DNA of 64,000 bases from Burkholderiales bacterium. GTDB lineage: Bacteria; Pseudomonadota; Gammaproteobacteria; Burkholderiales; SG8-41. The stretch is taken from NCBI GenBank assembly GCA_030683105.1, contig JAUXMZ010000003.1, positions 1 to 64,000 of the forward strand, read 5' to 3'. This document shows, in pieces, positions 1 to 7,866 of this stretch. The translations under genes were made by a program, and so were the position numbers. The notes under the pieces were generated by a model. It was not told the DNA's origin, made no database searches, and saw nothing but the letters and a program-made list of their open reading frames with translations. How positions within the stretch are numbered: the first letter of the stretch is position 1; every line of letters starts with the position of its first letter.

Positions 1-149
1 CCGACCTCTCTGCCTTGCTTCAAGTGTTCCCTTGTCCCAAAGGGCGAGAGGAGGCAATTGTTTCCCTTCTCCACTGGGGGAGAAGGGTCAGGGATGAGGG
101 TCGGGCGGTTACATCGATCTTGGTCTTTTTGAAATGCGCTCCAAGGTAG
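1..149. repeat. Left-edge intergenic stretch with hairpin and shared repeat end
   Basis: No gene is visible. Positions 64-72 and 79-87 form a perfect 9-bp hairpin (CCCTTCTCC / GGAGAAGGG), the type of GC-rich palindrome that recurs at 22927 and 36622. Positions 106-141 closely match 28397-28432, the right end of the inverted-arm repeat upstream of the TrpB-like gene, so this edge probably carries the end of another copy of that element. Confidence 0.6.
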
Positions 150-965
150 TCAGCAGTCGTAGCGCGCGCCCTCGCGAGCCAGTCTGCGCAGCAGCGCCGC
201 CCACATCAGCGTGCCGCCCGCGCCGCGCCCTTCTCCGGAGTAGATGTCCCTGCCCTGCTGCAGCGTGTGGTCGACGATCTCCTTGGGCACGGGGTTGAGT
301 GCCGCGCCGCCGGTCATCGCCGTGATCTGGAATTTGCATGCGCGTTCCAAGCGGTACATGCGCGCGAACATTTCGCCGACCGATGCGCCGACCGTCAGCG
401 TGCCGTGGTTGCGCAGGATCAGCATGGCGCCGTCGCCCAGATCCTTGACCAACCGCTCGCGTTCGTCGTGGTCCTGTGCCACACCCTCGAAGTCGTGGTA
501 ACGCACCAGCGCCAGCGCGGTCAGCGCCTGCTGGGTCACCGGCAGCAGGCCGTGTTTCTGGGTGGCCACCGCCACCCCGAATTGGGAGTGCAGGTGCATG
601 ACGGCATGCGCGTCGGCGCGGCCCATATGGATCGCGCTGTGGATGGTGAAGCCGGCTTCATTGATTTCGTACGGCGAGTCCGAGAGTTTGCCGCCATCGA
701 CGTCGCATTTGATCAGTGACGACGCCGTGATCTCGTCGAACAACATGCCGTAGGGATTGATCAGAAACTCATCCGTGGTGCCGGGCACGCGGCAGGAAAT
801 ATGGGTGCCGAGCATGTCGTCCCAGCCCATCATCGCCGTGAGCCGGTAGGCGGCGGCAAGCTCGACGCGGGCCGCCCATTCTCCGGGGTCCATCACCCGC
901 TTGCCGCGGGGTTTGGGCACGGAGCTCAGTTGCCGGACGCCCGGTTTCTTGGGTACTGATTTCAT
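150..965 (-). CDS. Class II aldolase/adducin family protein
   Basis: A 271-residue cytosolic protein of the class II aldolase family, which contains Zn-dependent sugar-phosphate aldolases, epimerases and decarboxylases. The expected metal ligands are visible: H124 and H126 in MHLHS, and H187 in RNHGT. An acidic residue, E103 in NEAGF, is placed as in the aldolases. The N-terminal ~25 residues are basic and probably disordered. It is divergent from the SDR remnant at 1081 and shares an intergenic region of about 115 bp with it. The substrate cannot be deduced. Nearby enolase-superfamily and SDR genes suggest catabolism of a hydroxy-acid or sugar acid, which is inference. Confidence 0.88.
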   Translation of the reverse strand: MKSVPKKPGVRQLSSVPKPRGKRVMDPGEWAARVELAAAYRLTAMMGWDDMLGTHISCRVPGTTDEFLINPYGMLFDEITASSLIKCDVDGGKLSDSPYEINEAGFTIHSAIHMGRADAHAVMHLHSQFGVAVATQKHGLLPVTQQALTALALVRYHDFEGVAQDHDERERLVKDLGDGAMLILRNHGTLTVGASVGEMFARMYRLERACKFQITAMTGGAALNPVPKEIVDHTLQQGRDIYSGEGRGAGGTLMWAALLRRLAREGARYDC

Positions 966-1080
966 GCGGGTTCTCCTGTCTGCGCCTGATTGCGGGTGTG
1001 CGCAGTTTACTCGTTAGATGCGCGGGAAACGCTATGATCACGCATGAGCAACTTTATAACAAATTCAAAAAGGAATCCCC

Positions 1081-1276
1081 TATGACTATCCAGGCAGCTG
1101 CCATGCAACCCGGCGACGAACTCAAAGGCAAGGTGGCGCTCTCGGGCGCGAAAAACCGGGTTCACGGTTCAGTCGTGAAACACGGCCTGGTCGGCATGAC
1201 GCGGGCACTGGCGCTGGACCTGGCGCAGTACGGCATACGCGCGAACTGTGTGTCGCCGGGCCAGATGATGTACTAG
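1081..1276 (+). pseudogene. Remnant of a short-chain dehydrogenase (two internal deletions)
   Basis: The 64-residue reading frame is a collapsed SDR gene. It begins with the beta-1 lead-in LKGKVAL, jumps directly into SGAKNRVHGSVVKHGL (the active-site helix region), runs to CVSPGQ and ends at MMY. The intact SDR at 14709-15458 shows what is missing: the TGxxxGxG nucleotide-binding segment and the middle of the fold at the first junction, and the C-terminal ~50 residues at the second. Both junctions fall where the intact paralogue has similar short words: VAL versus MALSG, and PGQM versus the terminal GGQMM. The product would not fold as an SDR. Confidence 0.8.
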
Positions 1277-1299
1277 GATCCTGCGGCGGCAGCGCTGAG

Positions 1300-2433
1300 T
1301 CAGAGTATGCGTTCGCCGAATTTTTTCAGCGCGGCTTCCGACAGGGTCAGTCCCAAACCCGGTTGTTCCTTCAGCGTCAGCTTGCCGTTGGCGATCTTCG
1401 GCGGATCCTCGAACAATTCGGCCTGCAGCGGGTCGCGCTCCGGATCGGTGAACGATTCGACGATGCAGCCGGCGGGGCTGGCGGCGACGATGTGCGCATG
1501 GATGAAGCAGTCGTGGTGGGGCGCGACCTGCACGTGGTTGAGTTCGCACAGCGCGGCGAGTTTGCGGCCTTCGGTGAAGCCGCCCATCATGGTGCAGTCG
1601 AATTGCAGGATCTGGATCGCCTGGCCTTCGAGCAAGGTCCGGCAGCCGTAGCTGGTAAGTTCGCTTTCCCCCGCGGATAGCGGGATCCGGGTCTGCTGCG
1701 CCAGCAATTTCAGTTCGCGGTGATCGTCGGCCCAGCGCACCGGTTCCTCCAGCCAGCGCGGGTGCAGCGGCGCCATCAGGCGCGCGCCTTCGATGGCGGT
1801 AGCCAGGTCCCAGCCGCGGTTGACGTCGACCATCATGTCCTTGTCGTCACCGATGACTTCGCGCACCAGGGCCAGCCGCTCGATGTCTTCTTTCAGACTG
1901 ACGCCGCCGGCTTTGGCCTTGAAGCCGGTGTGGCCCTGCGCCTTGAGCATTTCCATTTCGTCGCGCAGTTCGGAGAGATCCTTGCCGTCGCGGTAATAGG
2001 CGCAGGTCACGTAGCACGGAATCTCGCTGCGATAGCCGCCGAACAAGCGGAAGAGCGGCAGTCCTGCGACTTTGCCCATGATGTCCCAGCAGGCGATGTC
2101 GACGGCGGCGGAAATCCGCACCAGCGCTTCGCGCGACCAGCCTTTCTCGTGCGCCAGGCGCTGCCAGGTCAGCGCAAACAGTTTCTGGTAAAGCTGTTCC
2201 GGCGCCAGCGGATCAGCGCCGATGATCAGATCGGCGATGCCGCCGCGAAACGCTTTGATCGCTGCTTCAATCGGCGTGTAACTGGTGGCGATGCCTATGC
2301 CTTCGATGCCTTCATCGGTGTGCATGCGTACCAGGATTTCGTTGGCCTTGGGCACGATGAAGTGGCTGACCCAGTGCGGGCGCCCGGTGTCGGGGGCGCG
2401 CAGGATGTAGACGTCGAGTTTGGTGATTTTCAT
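1300..2433 (-). CDS. Enolase-superfamily (mandelate racemase/muconate lactonizing) enzyme
   Basis: A 377-residue protein with the two-domain enolase-superfamily layout. Visible active-site features are the KxK pair K172/K174 (FKAKAGG), metal ligands D203 (MVDVNRGWD), E229/E230 (WLEEP) and E256 (SAGESE), and a histidine pair H306/H307 (APHHD). The family abstracts the proton alpha to a carboxylate in acid-sugar dehydratases, racemases and cycloisomerases. K and H on opposite faces fit mandelate-racemase-type chemistry. The neighbouring aldolase and SDR remnant suggest sugar-acid or hydroxy-acid breakdown, but the substrate is unknown. Confidence 0.9.
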   Translation of the reverse strand: MKITKLDVYILRAPDTGRPHWVSHFIVPKANEILVRMHTDEGIEGIGIATSYTPIEAAIKAFRGGIADLIIGADPLAPEQLYQKLFALTWQRLAHEKGWSREALVRISAAVDIACWDIMGKVAGLPLFRLFGGYRSEIPCYVTCAYYRDGKDLSELRDEMEMLKAQGHTGFKAKAGGVSLKEDIERLALVREVIGDDKDMMVDVNRGWDLATAIEGARLMAPLHPRWLEEPVRWADDHRELKLLAQQTRIPLSAGESELTSYGCRTLLEGQAIQILQFDCTMMGGFTEGRKLAALCELNHVQVAPHHDCFIHAHIVAASPAGCIVESFTDPERDPLQAELFEDPPKIANGKLTLKEQPGLGLTLSEAALKKFGERIL

Positions 2434-2664
2434 GGCGTGGTGTGGACGGTTGGTGGAATGAGCAGGTCTTCTTATCGCAAGAAACAGGTGCCGCCGTCAA
2501 ATTTTCCCGGCCGGGGATCCGGAGGCTGGTGTCGAAGTAGCCTCAAAATCAGGCCTCGCTGTGCGGGTGTGGATAACATATTGATTAACAGGATTATCAT
2601 ATAGGCTTAAGCTGAACCGGCTGTCGTTGCCTGCACCCAAACCAAACCGCTGAAGGAGCTCTTA

Positions 2665-2856
2665 ATGCCGCTCGCCCAACTCTACATCGGCCCTGGCCGC
2701 AGCCATGAGCAGAAAAAAGCCCTGATCGAAAAAGTCACCCGCGCCATGGAGGAATCCCTCGGCTCTCTCCAGCAACCGGTGTGGGTGATCGTCAACGAAG
2801 TGCCGCTCACCGACTGGGGCGTCGACGGCAAGCCGATTCGTTCGCCGGAATCCTGA
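2665..2856 (+). CDS. 4-oxalocrotonate tautomerase family protein
   Basis: A 63-residue protein, the usual length for this family, beginning Met-Pro. Removal of Met exposes the catalytic N-terminal Pro1. The start is preceded by GAAGGAGCTC, a clear ribosome-binding site. Family members isomerise enol and keto forms of dicarboxylates in aromatic meta-cleavage pathways and act as small hexamers. The gene lies 22 bp before the sirtuin gene, so the two are probably co-transcribed. The canonical R11/R39 positions cannot be assigned with certainty by eye. Confidence 0.85.
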   Translation: MPLAQLYIGPGRSHEQKKALIEKVTRAMEESLGSLQQPVWVIVNEVPLTDWGVDGKPIRSPES

Positions 2857-2878
2857 AACGCGATAGGGACAGACTGGA

Positions 2879-3631
2879 ATGGACGCTGCCTTAGACCGGG
2901 TGCGCAATTGGATGAACGCGGCGCAGCGCGTGGTGGTGCTGACCGGCGCGGGGATTTCGACTGATTCGGGCATACCGGATTTTCGCGGGCCCAACGGCGT
3001 GTGGACACGTGATCCGAAGGCCGAGCGCATGTCGGACATCGGTTATTACATGGCCGACCCTGAAGTGCGCAAGGCATCGTGGCAAAGCCGGCTGGCGCAT
3101 CCGGCGTGGACGGCCCAGCCCAACGCCGGGCATCTGGCGCTGGCCGCACTGGAAAAGCGCGGCAAGCTGCATGCGCTTGTGACGCAGAACATCGACGGGC
3201 TGCACCAGCGTGCGGGCAATTCGCCCGATCGTGTGGTCGAAGTGCATGGCAACCTGCACCAGGCTGTGTGTCTCGCCTGCGGCTGGAAAGGGCCGATGCG
3301 CGAGGTGCTCGAGCGTGTGCGTGCAGGCGAGCTGGATCCGCCGTGCACGGCATGCGACGGCATACTCAAAAGCGACACCATCTCCTTCGGGCAGCAACTG
3401 GTGCCCGAAGTGATCGAACGCGCGATGAGCAGCGCGCGCGCAGCCGACCTGCTGCTCACGGTGGGCACCCGCCTGCAAGTCTATCCGGTGGCGGGGGCGG
3501 TGCCGCTTGCCAGGCGGGGCGGTGCGCGCGTGGTCATCCTCAATGCCCAGCCCACGGCGTTCGACGACCTTGCCGATGCCGTGCTGCCCGGTCCGATCGG
3601 CGAGCTGCTGCCGCAGCTCTGCACTGGCTAG
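2879..3631 (+). CDS. SIR2-family NAD-dependent protein deacylase
   Basis: A 250-residue sirtuin. Motifs in order are the NAD-binding GAGIS at 23-27 followed by SGIPDFRG, the catalytic QNIDGLHQRAG at 103-113, the general base H123 (VEVHG), and the zinc ribbon C131xxC134 ... C156xxC159. NAD contacts late in the fold are consistent with GTRLQVYPV. Sirtuins remove acyl groups from lysine using NAD, releasing nicotinamide and O-acyl-ADP-ribose. It is CobB-like in size but lacks the N-terminal extension of some enterobacterial forms. It is the second gene after the tautomerase. Confidence 0.93.
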   Translation: MDAALDRVRNWMNAAQRVVVLTGAGISTDSGIPDFRGPNGVWTRDPKAERMSDIGYYMADPEVRKASWQSRLAHPAWTAQPNAGHLALAALEKRGKLHALVTQNIDGLHQRAGNSPDRVVEVHGNLHQAVCLACGWKGPMREVLERVRAGELDPPCTACDGILKSDTISFGQQLVPEVIERAMSSARAADLLLTVGTRLQVYPVAGAVPLARRGGARVVILNAQPTAFDDLADAVLPGPIGELLPQLCTG

Positions 3632-3793
3632 GGCTGGATCTATTAACGTGTATCATGCTGTTTTTGTTTATAATTTTAACTTTGCTTCGCATGCGTCGAG
3701 CTTTGGTCCAGGCACACCCGATACCCTCCGCCTGCCAGGAAACTTCGCTATCATCATGCATAGATCCCGTAACCCATTTTCGCGAGCCTAACC

Positions 3794-4318
3794 ATGACAA
3801 CCCTTGCCACCGCACGCATGCTCACGCGCTACAACGCCTGGGCCAACAAAGTGATGTTCGATGCCGTGGGCGCGCTGCCCGAGGGCGAGGCAACCAGGGA
3901 GCGCAAAAGCCTGTTCCGGAACATGGTCCATACGCTCAATCACAATTACGTCATCGACCTCATCTGGCAGGCGCACCTCGAGGGTCGCGAACACGGCTTC
4001 GAAGCGCGCAATACCAAAGAGCATCCGCCGCTGGCCGAATTGTGGCGTGCGCAGCAGGTGGTCGATGGCTGGTACATAGACTGGAGCGACGCGCTGACCG
4101 AGGACGCGCTGACCGAGGCGGTCAGATTCACGCTGATCGGCGGCACCCCGGGTGTGATGACGCGTGGCGAGATCCTGCTGCACGTCGTCAACCACACGTC
4201 TTATCACCGCGGTTTTGTCGGCGATATGTTTTTCCAGGTGCCCGCGCGCGCCCCGACCACCGATCTGCCGGTCTATCTGCGGGAAGCAGGGGGCAAAAAA
4301 ATACCTGTTAAAACATGA
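3794..4318 (+). CDS. DinB family protein (putative metal-dependent enzyme)
   Basis: A 174-residue four-helix-bundle protein of the DinB/YfiT fold. The early motif YNAWANKVMF, the histidines H46 and H50 in NMVHTLNH, and the late H133/H137 in VNHTSYHRG match the three-histidine metal site of this family. Members include thiol-dependent S-transferases and many uncharacterised proteins; the reaction here is unknown. A TATAAT-like box lies at 3669-3674, about 120 nt upstream, but no convincing -35 was found. Confidence 0.87.
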   Translation: MTTLATARMLTRYNAWANKVMFDAVGALPEGEATRERKSLFRNMVHTLNHNYVIDLIWQAHLEGREHGFEARNTKEHPPLAELWRAQQVVDGWYIDWSDALTEDALTEAVRFTLIGGTPGVMTRGEILLHVVNHTSYHRGFVGDMFFQVPARAPTTDLPVYLREAGGKKIPVKT

Positions 4319-4517
4319 TGTTATGGTTTATACTGAAACCTCTGACAGGTGCGCAGGGGAGTCGCGTGACACGCGGGCCTATGTTGTCCTTGTCTGCCAA
4401 GGTGGAGCCCGGGGCAGGCACACAATATGCCGCGCTGATGGGGTGATACGATAACGCCTGCCCGCAATCCAGCTTGTTCCATGTGGCGCGTAACATTAGA
4501 GACATCAGGGTAAGCCG

Positions 4518-4841
4518 GTGGCATATATAGTTGAAGGTCTGAGCAAGCACAACCAGCCCAGTTCGCAAGTCCGCCACATCGGCAACTTTAAAACACTGCC
4601 TATCGCGATCGCCGCCTCGAAGCGTGTCATAGACCAGTTCCTGCTGCGCGAGTACTCGCCCGGCACCACGGCCAAAGTGCTGTTTGCCGTTTATCAGAAC
4701 CTCGGCGAATTTCCCTACATTTTTCGCGACGACGACAAGACCTTTAACGTTCACGGCTTCAACCATTTTCAGTACGCGCTGGAACGTTGCCATGAAATCT
4801 GCGAAGGCAAGAAAGCGCCGCCATCCGAGAAAATGAAATAG
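4518..4841 (+). CDS. Hypothetical protein, 107 residues
   Basis: A GTG start is preceded by an AGGG element. The protein is soluble, with no signal peptide or membrane segment. It has mixed alpha/beta character with an aromatic cluster (GEFPYIFRDDDKTFNVHGF) and a charged, Pro/Lys-rich tail. I recognise no family. It stands alone between the DinB gene and a Bug receptor gene, with about 200 bp upstream and 105 bp downstream. Regular codon use and a ribosome-binding site support it as a real gene. Confidence 0.6.
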   Translation: MAYIVEGLSKHNQPSSQVRHIGNFKTLPIAIAASKRVIDQFLLREYSPGTTAKVLFAVYQNLGEFPYIFRDDDKTFNVHGFNHFQYALERCHEICEGKKAPPSEKMK

Positions 4842-4947
4842 AGCCGGAGTCGATGAGGGCGAAGTGCAAGCATCCGCGCGCCGCTCCTCTTTGTTGACCC
4901 GGTGTTAGCGTATTCACAACACAACACAACCCGAGAAAGGCTAGTCC

Positions 4948-5928
4948 ATGAAAACAGGATATTCTCTTGTCGCGGCGATGGCGCTGATGCTTGCCGCGCA
5001 TCCGGCCGCAGCAGCGTCCGCCAGCGCGGACCGCTACCCGGAGAAGCCGATCCGCATCGTGGTGGGCTTTACCCCCGGCGGCGGCCCCGATATCACGGCT
5101 CGTTTCATCGCTCAGAAGCTCGGCGAATCGTGGAAACAGCCGGTGGTGGTGGACAACCGCCCGGGTGCGGGCGGCACCATCGCCGCCAAGACCGTCGCCG
5201 GCGCCAATCCCGACGGCTACACGCTGCTGTCAGTATCCTCGGCGCACGCGGTCGCCCCCGCCATCTATGACAAGCTGCCGTACGATACGCTGCGCGATTT
5301 CACCGGCATCACGCTTACCGCCAGCGGCCCGACGCTGCTGATCGTCTCGCCGGCGCTCGCCGTGAAAACGGCCGGCGACCTGATCGCGCTCGCCAAGTCC
5401 AGGCCCGGACAGTTCAATTACTCGTCCGCCGGCGTCGGCAGCGGCACGCATTTCGCGGGCGAACTGTTCAAGAGCATGGCCGCGATCGACGTGGTGCACA
5501 TTCCGTTCAAGGGCATACCCGAGGCGCTGGCTGAGACCATGACGGGGCGCGTGCAATTTTTCTTCTCGCCGTTCGCCAGTGCCATCGGACTGGTGAAAGA
5601 TGGCAAGGCGCGCGCCATCGCCGTCACCGGCGCCAAACGCATGGCGCAGGTGCCGGACATCCCGACAGTGACCGAAACCGGCCTGAAGGGCTATACCTGG
5701 GATTTCTGGTACGGCCTGCTGGTGCCGGCGAAAACACCGCGTGCGGTTGTCGCCAAGCTCAATCAGGAAATCACGCGCGTCCTGAATGAACCCGACCTGC
5801 GGCAGCGCTGGGCGCCGCTTGGCGTCGAGCCCACGCCAGGGTCGTCCGAACAGTTCAACAAACTGGTCGCCGCGGAAATTGCCGCTTTCACCAAACTCGC
5901 GCGCGCCTCCAACATCAAGGCAAATTAA
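4948..5928 (+). CDS. Bug-family periplasmic solute-binding receptor (TTT)
   Basis: A 326-residue tripartite tricarboxylate transporter receptor. It has an N-terminal signal peptide (about residues 1-29, ending AAASASA), then the hallmark PEKPIRIVVGFTPGGG ... DNRPGAGG motif, the VHIPFKG segment and a late GY/WYGLLVPA region. Bug proteins bind carboxylates or amides in the periplasm and deliver them to TctA/TctB permeases. None is encoded here, so this receptor would need a permease elsewhere. The start is preceded by GAGAAAGG. Thirty bases downstream an alpha/beta hydrolase begins, suggesting linked uptake and hydrolysis. Confidence 0.94.
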   Translation: MKTGYSLVAAMALMLAAHPAAAASASADRYPEKPIRIVVGFTPGGGPDITARFIAQKLGESWKQPVVVDNRPGAGGTIAAKTVAGANPDGYTLLSVSSAHAVAPAIYDKLPYDTLRDFTGITLTASGPTLLIVSPALAVKTAGDLIALAKSRPGQFNYSSAGVGSGTHFAGELFKSMAAIDVVHIPFKGIPEALAETMTGRVQFFFSPFASAIGLVKDGKARAIAVTGAKRMAQVPDIPTVTETGLKGYTWDFWYGLLVPAKTPRAVVAKLNQEITRVLNEPDLRQRWAPLGVEPTPGSSEQFNKLVAAEIAAFTKLARASNIKAN

Positions 5929-5958
5929 AACCTTGAACCTTAAACTTTGGATAGATAT

Positions 5959-6744
5959 ATGAAAATCAAAACCAACGGCATCGAAATCAATTATGAGATC
6001 GCGGGCGAAGGTCCGTGGGTGACGCTGTCACACTCGCTGGCCTGCAATCTGCACATGTGGGACGAGCAGATGACCGGACTCACGAAAAAGTACAAGGTGC
6101 TGCGGTTTGACACGCGCGGTCACGGGCTGTCGGGCGCGCCGCCGGGACCGTACTCGCTCGAGCAGATGGCGGACGACGTCAAAGGGATGCTCGATGCGCT
6201 CGGCATCAGGCAGACGCATTGGGTCGGGTTGTCGATGGGCGGCATGATAGGCGAGACCTTCGCGCTCAAATATCCTGGCGTCTTCCGCAGCATGGTGCTT
6301 GCCGACACCACCAGCCGGCGCCCGCCCAATGCCGATCAGATGTGGGGCGATCGCATCACGGTGGCGCAGACGCAGGGCATGGAGGCGTTGGTCGAGAGCA
6401 CGCTCGCGCGCTGGTTCACTGAGCCTTACCGCAATGCGCACAAAGACGTGATGGCGCGCATCGCCAGCGACATTCGCAACACGCCGGTGGCCGGTTTTGT
6501 GGGCTGCTGCCAGGCGATAGCCAAAGTCGATCTGCTCGACCGGTTAAAGGAGATCAAGTGCCCGGCGCTGGTCATGGTCGGCGACCAGGACCACGGCACG
6601 CCGCCGGAAATGGCGCGCCAGATCCACGAGAACCTGTCAGGCTCGGAGTTGCTCATCATCCCTTCGGCCGCACATATCTCCAACATCGAGCAGACCGCGG
6701 TGTTCAATCAGGCGATGTTCAGCTTCCTGGACAAGGTCCGGTAA
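5959..6744 (+). CDS. Alpha/beta hydrolase, 3-oxoadipate enol-lactonase-like
   Basis: A 261-residue single-domain alpha/beta hydrolase. The nucleophile elbow GLSMGG has S92. The acid is likely the Asp in VGDQDHGTPP and the base the His in SAAHISN, giving the triad order expected. The FDTRGHGLS segment and size are typical of the PcaD/lactonase group. ATG at 5959 is chosen over an upstream TTG because MKIKTNGIEINYE is the usual family N-terminus. It follows the Bug gene closely and is probably in the same operon. The true substrate is unknown. Confidence 0.88.
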   Translation: MKIKTNGIEINYEIAGEGPWVTLSHSLACNLHMWDEQMTGLTKKYKVLRFDTRGHGLSGAPPGPYSLEQMADDVKGMLDALGIRQTHWVGLSMGGMIGETFALKYPGVFRSMVLADTTSRRPPNADQMWGDRITVAQTQGMEALVESTLARWFTEPYRNAHKDVMARIASDIRNTPVAGFVGCCQAIAKVDLLDRLKEIKCPALVMVGDQDHGTPPEMARQIHENLSGSELLIIPSAAHISNIEQTAVFNQAMFSFLDKVR

Positions 6745-6851
6745 GGGCGTTAACGGCCGGCTGTCGAGGGTTAATGGATGATTCAAGAGGGCTGTCTCAT
6801 CGCGGCGGAAAGTTCTCTGCTAAACTTGCTGCAAGGAGCAGTGAATAGCCT

Positions 6852-7733
6852 GTGAATTCACCAAAAACCAGCCTGGCGGTGCTGTTCGTCGATGTCAGCG
6901 ACAGCACCAAGATCTACGAGGCGCTCGGCGACACCGCGGCGTTTGTCGCGGTGCGCGGATGCATTGATCTGCTGCAGGAAATCACCAAATCGTTCGACGG
7001 CCGCGTCGTGAAGACCATAGGCGACGGCGTGATGTGCGTTTTTCCCAAGGCGGATGCCGCGGCGATGGCGGCAAGCGAGATGCAAATGAAAATCGCGCAT
7101 CAAAAGAATACAAGCGGAACCAAGCTTATGATCCGCGCCGGCTTTTTTTACGGACCTGTGATAGAAGATGGCGACGACGTCTTCGGCGATTCGGTCAACG
7201 TAGCCGCGCGCATGGCGGGCCTGGCGCTCTCCGGACAGGTGATAACGTCGGGCGAGACGGTGGCCCTGTTGTCCCCGCATTTGCGCAAATTCACGCGTCG
7301 CCTTGATGCGTTGCCGGTGAAGGGGAAGGCGGAAGAAGTGGAAGTCTGCGAACTGATGTGGCAGATCGGTTCCGACCACACCGTCATGCCCACGCGCCAC
7401 GCGTCCGGTACCAGCGGCAAGGTCCTGCTGCACGTCACCTATCGCGGCGTGACCGTTACGCTCAAAGGCGAGGCCACATTCGGGCGCGATACGGGAAATA
7501 CCGTAGTGGTGATGGATCCGACAGCGTCACGGCTTCATGCGCGAGTCGAATTGCGCGGCGGAAAATTCACCCTGATCGACCAGAGCAGCTACGGGACCTT
7601 CGTCACCATCGCCGGCGTCAGCGAGATCCGGCTGCGCCGCGAAGAGATGATCCTGCACGACAGCGGGATCATCGCATTCGGTCACAGTTCCCGGGACACT
7701 GACGACGATGTTGTCGAGTTCCGATGCGAATAG
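6852..7733 (+). CDS. Class III adenylate/guanylate cyclase with C-terminal FHA domain
   Basis: A 293-residue fusion starting at GTG. Residues ~5-180 form a class III nucleotidyl cyclase domain. The two metal-binding aspartates are D14 (FVDVSDSTK) and D58 (KTIGDGVM). FGDSVNVAARM is the conserved substrate-pocket and dimer helix. Residues ~205-290 form a forkhead-associated domain with FGRDTGN, ASRLHA and SSYGTFV, which reads phosphothreonine. The protein is cytosolic with no membrane segment. The next gene is a Ser/Thr kinase, an obvious candidate to make the phosphothreonine ligand. Whether it makes cAMP or cGMP cannot be told by eye. Confidence 0.9.
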   Translation: MNSPKTSLAVLFVDVSDSTKIYEALGDTAAFVAVRGCIDLLQEITKSFDGRVVKTIGDGVMCVFPKADAAAMAASEMQMKIAHQKNTSGTKLMIRAGFFYGPVIEDGDDVFGDSVNVAARMAGLALSGQVITSGETVALLSPHLRKFTRRLDALPVKGKAEEVEVCELMWQIGSDHTVMPTRHASGTSGKVLLHVTYRGVTVTLKGEATFGRDTGNTVVVMDPTASRLHARVELRGGKFTLIDQSSYGTFVTIAGVSEIRLRREEMILHDSGIIAFGHSSRDTDDDVVEFRCE

Positions 7734-7866
7734 TATGTACAGGCCAGTCCCACGGGCGTTTCTTCCCCTGGCTCCCGAATGCCGCGCCCATGACATTTTT
7801 TGACGCCATCGCTAAGATACCGGTTTCAGCCGCCTTGTAGCGGCGCAGCCCGTTTCCAGAACAGAC

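Noticed and set aside
2578-2602. TTAACAGGATTATCA segment as a copy of the 14 kb inverted-arm element
   Set aside because: Only about 15 bases match and no inverted arm is nearby, so it may be chance.
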